NCBI RefSeq assembly: GCF_008923185.1
Contig: NZ_WBMT01000003.1
Location: 310,001-374,000, forward strand
Origin: Actinomadura rudentiformis
Lineage (GTDB): Bacteria > Actinomycetota > Actinomycetes > Streptosporangiales > Streptosporangiaceae
Reading direction: 5' to 3'
DNA: 64,000 nucleotides
Below the pieces are notes generated by a model. That model saw only the letters and a list, made by a program, of their open reading frames with translations, was not told where the DNA came from and did not search any database. Positions 1 to 7,265 of this stretch are shown here, one piece after another. The position numbers and the translations under genes were made by a program. Positions within the stretch are counted from its first letter, which is position 1. Every line of letters starts with the position of its first letter.

Positions 1-1
1 C

Positions 2-511
2 CTCGGCAATCCGCTCGTCGTGCCGTCGTTCCCGCAGTACATGAGCGGGTTCGTGCAGGCGCTCGAGCCCGCCCCGGCCCTGGCGCCGTTCATGGTCGAG
101 GTGTTGTCAAAGGCCTTCGCGCGCCTGCCGGACACCGTTCTCCTTCCGTGGCTGCCCAAGCTGATCACGACGCTGCGCGATCAGGCGCACGAGCTGGTGC
201 CCGTGCTCGTCCGGGAGGCGGGCCGCACCTTCCCGGCCACCCTCGCCGCCGTCGACTCCTGGGTGCCGCCGTGGACGTCCAAGCCCCGGCCGCCCTCGTC
301 ACCGGCGTCCATCCAGGTCGCCGGCCCGGCCACGGATCTCCTCGCGAGCCACCCGGCCGCCTGTGACGCCGTGGCCGGCCTCTTCGGGTACGAGGCGGAG
401 TGGCGGCCGGCCGTCGAGCCCACCGGCGGGCCCGGGATGCGCGAGGTGACCGCCCTCATGACCGATCACCCCGAGACCGCCCGGGCGCTCACGGCAGTCC
501 TGCGTCTGTGA
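2..511 (+). CDS. C-terminal part of an unidentified protein
   Basis: The reading frame is open from the first bases, so the gene begins outside the window; about 169 codons are visible before the TGA. The visible part has a hydrophobic, leucine-rich helical stretch (Met-Val-Glu-Val-Leu, later Leu-Leu-Pro-Trp-Leu), a Pro/Ser-rich linker near residues 90-105, and a short globular tail. No catalytic motif is visible and I do not recognise the family. The frame and codon bias (G/C third positions) support coding. An internal GTG at position 20 could serve as a start, but there is no ribosome site and the upstream codons look equally coding. Confidence 0.6.
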   Translation, partial: LGNPLVVPSFPQYMSGFVQALEPAPALAPFMVEVLSKAFARLPDTVLLPWLPKLITTLRDQAHELVPVLVREAGRTFPATLAAVDSWVPPWTSKPRPPSSPASIQVAGPATDLLASHPAACDAVAGLFGYEAEWRPAVEPTGGPGMREVTALMTDHPETARALTAVLRL

Positions 512-583
512 CCGAGGCCGGAGCACGGCGAGGGCCACCCCGCAGGCGACGGGCATGCCGCCGGCGGGGTGGCCGTCCGGCTG

Positions 584-1501
584 TCAGCCGGTGACATCCG
601 GCCACGGGGCGTCGCCCAGCGCGTTGAGCACGGGGACGAGCTGGGCCTCCTCATGGTCGAGGTGCGCCACAAGGCGTTCACCGAGCCGGTCCAAGTCCGC
701 CACGACCTGCCCGGCGTCCGCCTCGTCGAGCGAGCCGAGCCCGTCGAGGAGGGCGCGCAGTTCGGCGCGGATCTGCGCGACCACATGGTGTTCGTCGCGC
801 AGCTTTGCCAGCGCGGGGCCCAGCTCCGGGAAAAGCCCCTGGAGATGGGGGAACACCACGAGATCCTCGCCGGTGTGGTGCCGCTCCAGCCCGTCGCAGA
901 ACTCGATGCAGCGCGTGCGCAACGCCGACTCCAGCGTGGGTACGGGCATTGTGGCGGTGGCGGCACACCCGTCGAGGTGGTCGGCCACCTCGGCGCGGAT
1001 GGCGGCGAGCTCCTCACGGAACCACCCGTGCAGCTTCACCAGCTCGTCCCCGACCGCGCGCAGCCGGGCCTCCTCGGCCGCGTCGGTCGGATGCAGGACG
1101 ACCACGGGCAGCACCCGGGACGTACCGGCCTGGTAGTCGGCGAAACCCGGCGCGGCCTCGACCACCTGCGCGAAGAGCCGGTCACGCGCCTCGCCCCGGG
1201 CGGGCACGGCGATCATCGTGGCCGACTCGACGCGCGTGCCGTCCCCGATCTCCACGGTGACCCGGGGGTTGGCCACCAGGTTGTGGTACCAGGCCGGATG
1301 CGCCGGCGCCCCTGCGGCGGACGCGACGACCAGCAGCCGGTCACCGTCGCGGACGAAGCCGACCGGGCTGGTACGGGACCTGCCGGTACGGGCCCCGGTG
1401 GTGGTCAGCAACGCCAGCACCGCGCCCTCGAACGGGCCGCCGACGCGTCCGCCGTTGGCGCGGAACTCCTCGATGATCTGCCGGTTGAAGTCATTGGTCA
1501 T
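584..1501 (-). CDS. Ddn-type F420-dependent nitroreductase fused to a hemerythrin HHE domain
   Basis: This is a two-domain protein of 305 residues. Residues 1-138 match the deazaflavin-dependent nitroreductase (Ddn) family, with its Thr-Gly-Ala-Arg-Thr-Gly-Arg loop near 36-42 and the HPAWYHNLVANP motif; known members reduce quinones or nitro compounds with F420H2. Residues about 148-300 are a hemerythrin-like four-helix bundle, with the metal-ligand signatures HHTGE, DEHH and HLDHEE visible in order. An HHE domain can bind a di-iron centre and sense or carry oxygen, NO or iron. The fusion suggests a redox or stress enzyme, but the substrate cannot be read from sequence. No transmembrane segment is seen. 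The family call is firm; the function is inferred. Confidence 0.85.
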   Translation of the reverse strand: MTNDFNRQIIEEFRANGGRVGGPFEGAVLALLTTTGARTGRSRTSPVGFVRDGDRLLVVASAAGAPAHPAWYHNLVANPRVTVEIGDGTRVESATMIAVPARGEARDRLFAQVVEAAPGFADYQAGTSRVLPVVVLHPTDAAEEARLRAVGDELVKLHGWFREELAAIRAEVADHLDGCAATATMPVPTLESALRTRCIEFCDGLERHHTGEDLVVFPHLQGLFPELGPALAKLRDEHHVVAQIRAELRALLDGLGSLDEADAGQVVADLDRLGERLVAHLDHEEAQLVPVLNALGDAPWPDVTG

Positions 1502-1786
1502 GTTCTGGCGGTTCTCCTTTGTTCGGGGTCATCTGTGAACGGCCACGTGGCACGGCCGTTAGAAACCAGGGCTGAACGCCCCGCGAAGGGTCAGGGTGAA
1601 TCAGGAAGCCATCGCACGGAATCAGTGGTCGTCATGCGCAGGCTGTGAAGGTGTGCCGCCCGCCTGAGCGCCGCCTCCCGGTCAGCGTCATATCTCTCGC
1701 AGCACGGAGGTCATTAGAACCCGCCCGGACCCCCGGGTCAAGGTGCGAGTGATCACAGATCCGGCGGGCGGCCCCCTCTCGGCTGA
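1502..1786. other. 285-bp intergenic spacer with a long-loop inverted repeat
   Basis: No convincing gene is visible here. The left part is the promoter region of the leftward Ddn-hemerythrin gene. At the right edge GAGTGATCA (1747-1755) and TGATCACTC (1784-1792) form a 9-bp inverted repeat around a GC-rich 28-base loop and overlap the stop codon of the SRPBCC gene. This may be a transcription terminator for that leftward gene, but there is no T-tract. Confidence 0.35.
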
Positions 1787-2422
1787 TCACTCTTCGGGGG
1801 TCGCGGTGTAGGCCGCGGTGCACCGGTCGCCGGCGGCCTTCGCCTCGGCCGCGTCGGTCCCGGCCTCGATGCTCGCGTCCTTCCAGCTCTCGCTGCTGAG
1901 GGTCACGAAGGTCTTGCCCTCCTCCGACATGGCCCAGGCGGCGCCCTCCTCCGTCACGTCGGGCGCACCCGAGAGGTGGAGGGCGAGCCCCACGAGACCC
2001 ATGTCCCAGCCGATGCCGACCGCGCCCGGGCCGAACTCGGCCCAGCGCTCGTCGTCGACATGGGCGATGTGCTCGAGCTCGAACCGCGTACGGCCGTCGG
2101 ACTCGGGCGTCAGCCGCACCTCGATCCAGCTGATCTCACCGCCGTACTCCCAGGTCGCGGCGAAGCTCTTCGGCGGATCGCAGCGCTCGACCGTGCCCCC
2201 GGCGTTCCCCTCGAGCTGGAATCGGCCGCCCAGCCGCAGATCACCGGACACGGGCATGAACCAGCGCGGGATGCGCTCGGCGTTCGTGCAGGCGTCCCAG
2301 ACGTCGTCGAGCTCGGCATCGTAGCTCTGGCTGATGGTGATGGTGCGGGCCTCGCCCGCCTCCAGCACGCGGCTGCCGACCCGGCGCCGCACGGCGTTGA
2401 TCTGGTGGTTCACGTCGATCAT
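1787..2422 (-). CDS. SRPBCC (AHSA1-type) domain protein
   Basis: A 211-residue START/SRPBCC-fold protein of the AHSA1 group. The fold is shown by the early strand leading to an aromatic-rich region (WDACTNAERIPRWF, near 42-55), followed by the usual strand order with the Phe-Ala-Ala-Thr-Trp-Glu segment. Members bind hydrophobic ligands or act as Hsp90 co-factors; no catalytic residues are predictable. Its start ATG overlaps the stop of the upstream ArsR gene (ATGA), so the two are translationally coupled. ArsR-SRPBCC pairs are common in actinomycetes, where the ArsR protein is assumed to control the SRPBCC gene. Confidence 0.85.
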   Translation of the reverse strand: MIDVNHQINAVRRRVGSRVLEAGEARTITISQSYDAELDDVWDACTNAERIPRWFMPVSGDLRLGGRFQLEGNAGGTVERCDPPKSFAATWEYGGEISWIEVRLTPESDGRTRFELEHIAHVDDERWAEFGPGAVGIGWDMGLVGLALHLSGAPDVTEEGAAWAMSEEGKTFVTLSSESWKDASIEAGTDAAEAKAAGDRCTAAYTATPEE

Positions 2423-2769
2423 TGATCGCTCCTCTGCTCTTTGAGCCGGCGCTCACGCTTGCCCCGGGCGAGCTCGGTGCCGAGCGCGTCCAGATGCGGT
2501 GTCCAGAAACGGCGGAAGCGGTCCAGCCACTCGTCCACGTCCCGCAGGGGCGCGGGATTCACCGCGTACAGCCGTCTGGTGCCCTCCGGGCGGACCGTCG
2601 CGAAGCCGTTGTCTCGCAACACCTTGAGGTGTTGTGACACGGCGGGCTGGGAGATCCCGAACTCCTCCTGGACGACGGCGCAGACCGCCCCGGAGGTCAT
2701 CTCCCCGTTCGCGAGCAGTTCAAGGATCCGGCGGCGCACCGGATCACCGAGGACGTCAAAGGCATGCAC
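2419..2769 (-). CDS. ArsR/SmtB-family winged-helix repressor
   Basis: A 116-residue ArsR-family regulator. The core is typical: HAFDVLGDPVRRRILELL at the N-terminus, then the recognition-helix region GISQPAVSQHLKVLRDNG (residues about 33-50) and the wing ending in TRRLYAVNP. No metal-binding ELCVC motif is visible, so a non-metal signal is likely. I chose the GTG at 2769 because the homology begins there; a longer open frame would run into the opposite-strand ribbon-helix-helix gene. It is the first gene of a two-gene operon with the SRPBCC protein. A 12-bp perfect palindrome about 20 bases upstream is a likely autoregulatory operator. Confidence 0.87.
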   Translation of the reverse strand: MHAFDVLGDPVRRRILELLANGEMTSGAVCAVVQEEFGISQPAVSQHLKVLRDNGFATVRPEGTRRLYAVNPAPLRDVDEWLDRFRRFWTPHLDALGTELARGKRERRLKEQRSDQ

Positions 2770-2790
2770 GAGGAGAGAATATTTGCCGCC

Positions 2791-2802
2791 ACTTATATAA
2801 GT
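2791..2802. promoter_or_regulatory. Palindromic operator candidate ACTTATATAAGT
   Basis: A perfect 12-bp palindrome lies 22 bases upstream of the ArsR start and is strikingly AT-rich for this genome. AT-rich palindromes with ATA/TAT cores are typical of ArsR-family operators, so autoregulation is the simplest reading. It also sits in the shared upstream region of the rightward ribbon-helix-helix gene. Confidence 0.5.
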
Positions 2803-2848
2803 CAACGCCGATAGAGATTGGCCGTTGTGCCGGCGGCCATTGGGAGCT

Positions 2849-2864
2849 ATCGTGATATCACGAT
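2849..2864. promoter_or_regulatory. 16-bp perfect palindrome overlapping the antitoxin-like start codon
   Basis: ATCGTGATATCACGAT is a perfect palindrome whose last two bases are the first two of the ATG at 2863. Ribbon-helix-helix antitoxins commonly bind such sites in their own promoters and repress the operon. A site this close to the start would block initiation or ribosome access. The regulatory role is inferred. Confidence 0.6.
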
Positions 2865-3093
2865 GTCTAAAGGACAAGCTACCAAGAACATGGTGCTGCG
2901 GCTCGATCCCGAGCTCGCCGAACGGCTGCGGCTGGTCGCCGAGGTCGAGGGCCGGACGGTGTCGGACGTGGCACGCGAGGCGGTGGCCGCACTGGTCGAC
3001 CAGCGGCGTGCCGACAAACGTTTCCAGGCGCTGCTCGAAGAGAACCTCGCCCGCCACGAAGCGTCGCTGCGCATGTTGCGGGACTCGGAATGA
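2863..3093 (+). CDS. Ribbon-helix-helix (CopG/Arc-type) antitoxin-like protein
   Basis: A 76-residue protein. Residues about 8-45 form a ribbon-helix-helix: a short beta strand (MVLRLD), then helix A (ELAERLRLVAEVEG), a turn and helix B (TVSDVAREAVAALVD). The C-terminal half (about 46-76) is a charged helix, as in antitoxins that use it to wrap a toxin. I start at ATG 2863 because the fold begins directly after it and the palindrome lies immediately upstream; an in-frame ATG-like start at 2818 would place non-homologous residues in front. Its TGA overlaps the ATG of the Doc/Clp-N gene (ATGA), the usual antitoxin-toxin layout. Confidence 0.8.
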   Translation: MSKGQATKNMVLRLDPELAERLRLVAEVEGRTVSDVAREAVAALVDQRRADKRFQALLEENLARHEASLRMLRDSE

Positions 3094-4073
3094 CACCCGC
3101 CGACCTCGTCGCCATCGCGGCCCGGCTGCTGGGCCTCGACACCGCGCAGGCCCTCGCGCTCGTCGACCTTGAAGCCGCCGAGACCGCCCTGAGCGAGGCC
3201 GCCCTGAATGAGACCGCGGAGCTGGATCTCCCGGTCGGGGAGCAGGCCGCCGCGCTGCTGGTGGCCCTCGTCCGCCACCGCCCGTTCGCCCGGGCCAACC
3301 GGCAGGTGGCGCTGCTCGCCACGCTGCAGTTCCTCGGCGAACGCGGTGTGGATCTCGACCTGCGCCCGGCCGACGCCCGCGACCTCATCGACTCGATCGC
3401 GGCCGGGACCACCGGCCGAGCCGCCGTCGCCGCGTGGATCGCCGCGCGGCTCCGTTCCCACGAGAGGCCGGACATGTCGAAGAAGCCCGCCCACTTCACC
3501 GAACGTGCCCATAACGCCGTAGCGGCCGCGCGTTCCGCCGCCACGGCCATGAGCCACAACTACGTCGGCACCGAACACCTGCTCCTCGGCCTGCTGGACG
3601 CGGGCGGCATCGGCGGCGAGGCGCTCGACCGGCTGAGCCTCACGCCGGAGGAGATCCGTACCGCGATCGAGCGGATCGTGGGCTACGGCACCGCCAGCGG
3701 CACAGACCCGCACCTGACGCCGCGCTCGAAGAAGGTCCTTGACCTTGCCCGGCGCGAGGCCAGGCGCCTGCGCTCCGACCATGTCGACACCGAGCACATC
3801 CTGCTGGCGATCCTCCGCGAGGGAGAGGGGCTCGCGGCGCAAATCCTGCACGAACGCGTGGGCACCGACCGGGTCACGGTCATGCGGACGGTGATGGACC
3901 TCGTCCGCGCCGAGGATGCGCCCTCCCGCAGCCACCGCCGCAAATACATCCTGGCGGAGTTGGAGCAGGTCTTCGAGGAGAACGAACGCCTGCACGGTGA
4001 GGTGGACCGGCTGCGCGCCCTCCTGCGCCGGCACGGCATCGAACCCGACAACGGCACCTCCCGTAGCGCCTGA
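3090..4073 (+). CDS. Degenerate Doc-like domain fused to two Clp-N repeats and a coiled coil
   Basis: A 327-residue three-part protein. Residues 1-128 resemble the Fic/Doc death-on-curing toxins, including the downstream FLGERGVDL and DARDLIDSIAAG segments. The catalytic loop reads RHRPFARANRQ where active Doc proteins have H-x-F-x-D-G-N-K-R: aligned on the Asn, the catalytic His position is Arg (a His is one residue earlier), the acidic residue is Arg and the final Arg is Gln. Residues about 136-275 hold two Clp-N repeats (NYVGTEHLLLGLL and HVDTEHILLAIL) like the ClpC N-domain, but with no AAA+ module. Residues about 285-315 are a predicted leucine-heptad coiled coil. A second ATG at 3474 with a GAGAGG site could give a separate Clp-N protein. 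Doc assignment is moderate; Clp-N is strong. Confidence 0.8.
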   Translation: MTPADLVAIAARLLGLDTAQALALVDLEAAETALSEAALNETAELDLPVGEQAAALLVALVRHRPFARANRQVALLATLQFLGERGVDLDLRPADARDLIDSIAAGTTGRAAVAAWIAARLRSHERPDMSKKPAHFTERAHNAVAAARSAATAMSHNYVGTEHLLLGLLDAGGIGGEALDRLSLTPEEIRTAIERIVGYGTASGTDPHLTPRSKKVLDLARREARRLRSDHVDTEHILLAILREGEGLAAQILHERVGTDRVTVMRTVMDLVRAEDAPSRSHRRKYILAELEQVFEENERLHGEVDRLRALLRRHGIEPDNGTSRSA

Positions 4074-4085
4074 TCATCCGTCCGA

Positions 4086-5021
4086 TCACACCTGCCTGGC
4101 GGTGGTGCGGAAGCGGCTGCGGTAGGCGCTGGGTGGGACGCCCAGCTCGCGGAGGAACGCGCGGCGCATCGTTTCGGGGGTGCCGAAGCCGCTCAGGCGG
4201 GCCACCACTTCGACGCCATCGTCGCCGTTCTCCAGGAGGAGCCGCGCCGCTTCGACGCGGGCTCGTTCCACATAGCGGCCAGGACTGCACCCCACCTGCC
4301 TGGTGAACATGCGGCTGAAATGGCGCGGGCTCATGGAGAGCCAGTCCGCCATGGCGGCGATGGAGAGATCCGCGCCGGGATTGGCGGTGATGTGCTCCAG
4401 GAGCCGCCGGAGCGCGGTGTCCTGGACCGGCGGTGTCCGGTTGTGGACGCTGAACTGCGACTGCCCGCCGGGCCGCTGGAGGAAGACCACGAGCCACTTG
4501 GCGATCTCGCGGGCCATGCCGGCGCCCTCGTCCTCTTCCACCAGGGCGAGCGCGAGATCCACGCCGGCGGTGACACCGGCTGCCGTCACGATCGGATCGT
4601 CCCGTACGAAGATCGCGTCAGGGACCACCGTGACCGATGGATGGGTGGTGGCCAGTTCCGAGGTGAACGCCCAGTGGGTCGTGGCGCGGCGTCCGTCCAG
4701 GAGCCCCGCGGAGGCCAGGAGGAACGCGCCTGTGCAGACCGAGGTGACGCGGCGGGCCCCGGCGGCCAGCCGGCGGATGCCCTCGACCAGAGCGGGATCA
4801 GTCGAGTGGTAGGTCCAGCCGCCTGCGACGAGGAGGGTGTCGGGCGGCTCGACGTCCAGGTCGCAGTGCACGCCGAGGCGCACACCCGAGGCCGCTGTCA
4901 CGTCCTTCCCGCCCGGTGAGGCCAGGCGTACGTGGTAGCCCGCGCCGTGGAGCACCTCCAGCGGCCCGGCGGCGTCGAGGATCTGGATGCCGTCGTAAAC
5001 GACGATGAGCACGTCGCGCAT
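4086..5021 (-). CDS. GlxA-family AraC regulator with DJ-1/PfpI sensor domain
   Basis: A 311-residue regulator. Residues 1-175 are a DJ-1/PfpI (class I glutamine-amidotransferase-like) domain with the nucleophile-elbow motif TSVCTGAFLLASAGLL near 92-107, and residues about 210-305 carry two AraC helix-turn-helices (SIAAMADWLSMSPRHFSRMF and the FGTPETMRRAF segment). GlxA proteins sense small metabolites through the first domain and activate nearby genes. It is divergent from a stand-alone DJ-1 protein starting at 5099, a frequent arrangement that suggests control of that gene. The 77-bp spacer holds both promoters. Confidence 0.9.
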   Translation of the reverse strand: MRDVLIVVYDGIQILDAAGPLEVLHGAGYHVRLASPGGKDVTAASGVRLGVHCDLDVEPPDTLLVAGGWTYHSTDPALVEGIRRLAAGARRVTSVCTGAFLLASAGLLDGRRATTHWAFTSELATTHPSVTVVPDAIFVRDDPIVTAAGVTAGVDLALALVEEDEGAGMAREIAKWLVVFLQRPGGQSQFSVHNRTPPVQDTALRRLLEHITANPGADLSIAAMADWLSMSPRHFSRMFTRQVGCSPGRYVERARVEAARLLLENGDDGVEVVARLSGFGTPETMRRAFLRELGVPPSAYRSRFRTTARQV

Positions 5022-5098
5022 GAGGCCATGCTCTCCCGAAACGCGGACGTCCTGATACGAGGGATCCGTGTCATTGATGCCGGGTCGGCGGCGGGCAC

Positions 5099-5740
5099 AT
5101 GCTGGTGGCCATGGACGTTGCCTTTGTTCTGTACGAGAAGCTGACGGCCCTCGACCTCGTGGGGCCCTACGACATGCTGGCCCCTCACCCGGAGGTCAAT
5201 GCGCACTTCGTCGGTGCGCGGCGCGGGCCGGTGCGGGCCGACTCCGGGCTGGAGCTCAACGCGACCAGCACGTTCGACGACCTGCCCCGGCCGGATGTCA
5301 TCGTGGTGCCGGGCAGCAGCCAATGGACCGCGGTCCTCGAGGAGAACGACGCGCTCGTGGAGTGGCTCGCCTCCGCGCATCCGAACACGACCTGGACCAC
5401 GTCGGTGTGCACGGGATCGACCCTGCTGGCCAAGGCGGGCATCCTGGCCGGACGGCCCGCGACCACGCACTGGCTCGCACGGGAACTGCTCGAGGAGCTG
5501 GGCGCCGTGGTCAGCACCGAACGGGTGGTCGTCGACGGCAAGGTGATGACGGCGGCAGGGGTGTCGTCCGGGCTCGACATGGGCCTGACGCTGACCTCGC
5601 GCCTGTTCGACGACGCGCGGGCGATGCTCATCCAGCTCCTCGCCGAGTACGACCCGCAGCCGCCGTTCGACGCGGGATCGGTCGAGAAGGCGCCCGCGGA
5701 GATCGTCGAATTCGCCCGGCAGTACACGCTCCAACGCTAG
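5099..5740 (+). CDS. DJ-1/PfpI family protein (isonitrile-hydratase-like)
   Basis: A 213-residue single-domain DJ-1/PfpI protein. The conserved Cys sits in TTSVCTGSTLLAKAG near 100, followed by the RPATTHW segment also seen in isonitrile hydratase and GlxA sensor domains; an early DLVGPYDML region supplies the acidic residue of that group. It could be an isonitrile hydratase-like hydrolase or a ligand-binding protein; sequence alone does not settle this. A second in-frame ATG at 5111 is an equally good start. It is divergent from the GlxA-type regulator, which probably controls it. Confidence 0.85.
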   Translation: MLVAMDVAFVLYEKLTALDLVGPYDMLAPHPEVNAHFVGARRGPVRADSGLELNATSTFDDLPRPDVIVVPGSSQWTAVLEENDALVEWLASAHPNTTWTTSVCTGSTLLAKAGILAGRPATTHWLARELLEELGAVVSTERVVVDGKVMTAAGVSSGLDMGLTLTSRLFDDARAMLIQLLAEYDPQPPFDAGSVEKAPAEIVEFARQYTLQR

Positions 5741-5758
5741 GACGTGTCTCAACCCGAC

Positions 5759-6340
5759 CTAGGCGAGATCGTCGAGATGGCGTGACACGAGTGCCGCCAT
5801 GCGCTCGGGACCGTTGCGGTCCGGGCGCGTGGCGGCGTGAACGGCCAGGCCGTCGACGAGGGCGTGCAGGCGTTCGGCCTGCAGATCGACGTCGTCCGTG
5901 GACGCCCCGGCACCGAGCAGGTCCTGGACGAGCCGGCGGCAACCGGCGTGCAGGACGTCGTAACCGCGGTCGCGGAGCGCGCGGAGCTCGGGGTCGGCTT
6001 GGGCCCGTGCGGTGAAGGCCAGCCACACCTCGTTCTCCGCCTGGCGCTCGGCGTCCATCGGCAGCAGCTCCGCCAGCACCCTCTCGGCGCGCAGCCGAGG
6101 ATCGGCCTGCAGGTCCAGAGCCGAGATCCGCTGCTCGATGCGTTCGATGACCATGTTGAGCGCGAACGCGAGCAGGTTGCTCTGGCTGTCGAAGTAGTGC
6201 CGGAGCGATCCCATCGACAGGCCCGCCTCGCGCGCCACGTTCCGTACCGACGCCTGCTCCAGGCCATCGCGGCGGATGACCCGCCACACCGCCTCCGCCA
6301 GCTCGCGCCGTCGCTCCACGGGATCCACGACTCTCGGCAT
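5759..6340 (-). CDS. TetR-family regulator (BetI-like)
   Basis: A 193-residue TetR-type repressor. The N-terminal helix-turn-helix is clear (RRDGLEQASVRNVAREAGLSMGSLRHYFDSQSNLL, about 20-55 in two parts), and the C-terminal region matches the BetI-type ligand domain, including the LHALVDGLAVHAATRP segment. The start at 6340 begins a standard MPRVVDP N-terminus; the frame stays open far upstream, but that is an antisense shadow of the lipoprotein gene. It is divergent from the lipoprotein gene at 6447, with about 100 bp between them. The ligand is unknown. Confidence 0.87.
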   Translation of the reverse strand: MPRVVDPVERRRELAEAVWRVIRRDGLEQASVRNVAREAGLSMGSLRHYFDSQSNLLAFALNMVIERIEQRISALDLQADPRLRAERVLAELLPMDAERQAENEVWLAFTARAQADPELRALRDRGYDVLHAGCRRLVQDLLGAGASTDDVDLQAERLHALVDGLAVHAATRPDRNGPERMAALVSRHLDDLA

Positions 6341-6446
6341 GGACTTTTCATAGCACAGTCGTGCCAGCCAGCGCGCCGAACCAACAAAACGCCTGGTCAC
6401 GGCGATAGGTTGGGCTCGACTCGATGGCGCGACAACGGAGGGTTCG

Positions 6447-7265
6447 GTGCATCCGCGAACAACGGTGGCCGCGGTCGTGTGCGTGGCGCTGCTGGCCGCA
6501 GGATGTTCCGATCGCGCGAGGCAGAGCGACCCGTGGACGAGCGCGGGCGTCGCCGAACCACGACTCAGGACCGGTCCGGGCAACAGCCTGGCGGTCGAGG
6601 CGCAGACGGACCTGCCGCTGGACGACGAGGCGAACCAGGCGGGCTTCAACCGCCGGGCCGCCAAGATCGCGTGGCGTACGCACCCTGGCCGGGTGGACAG
6701 CATGAACGTGGCGATCAGCGACGAGAGCGGGCATTCCCACACCCGGGCGTGGCGGCGGGCGGACCTGGAGGCCGCGTTCGGCCCGCGGCTCGCCGGCCTC
6801 GACGAGGGCCGGGATCCCAAGCCGCGCGAGCGTCCGGCGCGGGGTGACGGCCCGTACCGCGACAACGACGCACGCGACCTGCGCCAGAGCCTCGCCATCA
6901 CCGGCGAGGTGCTGCGGAGGACCTCCCAGGAGATCTTCGGGCGGGGCCGTGCGCCGGTCGAGGGCGGACGCGAGGAATGCATGGGCGGGATGCTCGGCAT
7001 CGACCCCAACGGGAAGCACCGGGCCTCCAGCAGGCTGCTCGCCCCGCTCCCCGGCGGCACGCATGAGATCGTTCCGCTGACCAGGCTGGTGACGTACTGG
7101 TCCCGCCTCGGGCTCGACGTCGACACCAGCGGTCTGTATTCCGGAAACGACGACCTGGTCAGTGCCGCCCTCTCCGGCGCGGGACGCCTGTCAGCCGGCG
7201 TCAAGGCTCCGTACGGGCAGCGCGAGCGCTCGATCGAGCTCGTTGCCCACACCGACTGCTTCTGA
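6447..7265 (+). CDS. Putative secreted lipoprotein of unknown function
   Basis: The 272-residue product starts at a GTG preceded by ACGGAGG (6434-6440). Its N-terminus is a lipoprotein signal: positive MHPR, a hydrophobic run and the lipobox LAAGC near residue 20, so it should be anchored outside the membrane. The rest is polar, with an RRA-DLEAAFG segment and a C-terminal region with two short aromatic strands; I recognise no family. It is divergent from the TetR gene at 5759-6340, and its last 75 bp overlap antisense the end of the next TetR gene. Confidence 0.7.
   Translation: MHPRTTVAAVVCVALLAAGCSDRARQSDPWTSAGVAEPRLRTGPGNSLAVEAQTDLPLDDEANQAGFNRRAAKIAWRTHPGRVDSMNVAISDESGHSHTRAWRRADLEAAFGPRLAGLDEGRDPKPRERPARGDGPYRDNDARDLRQSLAITGEVLRRTSQEIFGRGRAPVEGGREECMGGMLGIDPNGKHRASSRLLAPLPGGTHEIVPLTRLVTYWSRLGLDVDTSGLYSGNDDLVSAALSGAGRLSAGVKAPYGQRERSIELVAHTDCF

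Noticed and set aside
2770-3096. Longer N-terminus for the ArsR protein.
   Set aside because: It would run antisense through the RHH gene and has no family match; the GTG at 2769 fits the ArsR core.
6341-7252. Long upstream extension of the TetR gene that ends at 5759.
   Set aside because: Antisense to the lipoprotein gene, and homology starts at ATG 6340.
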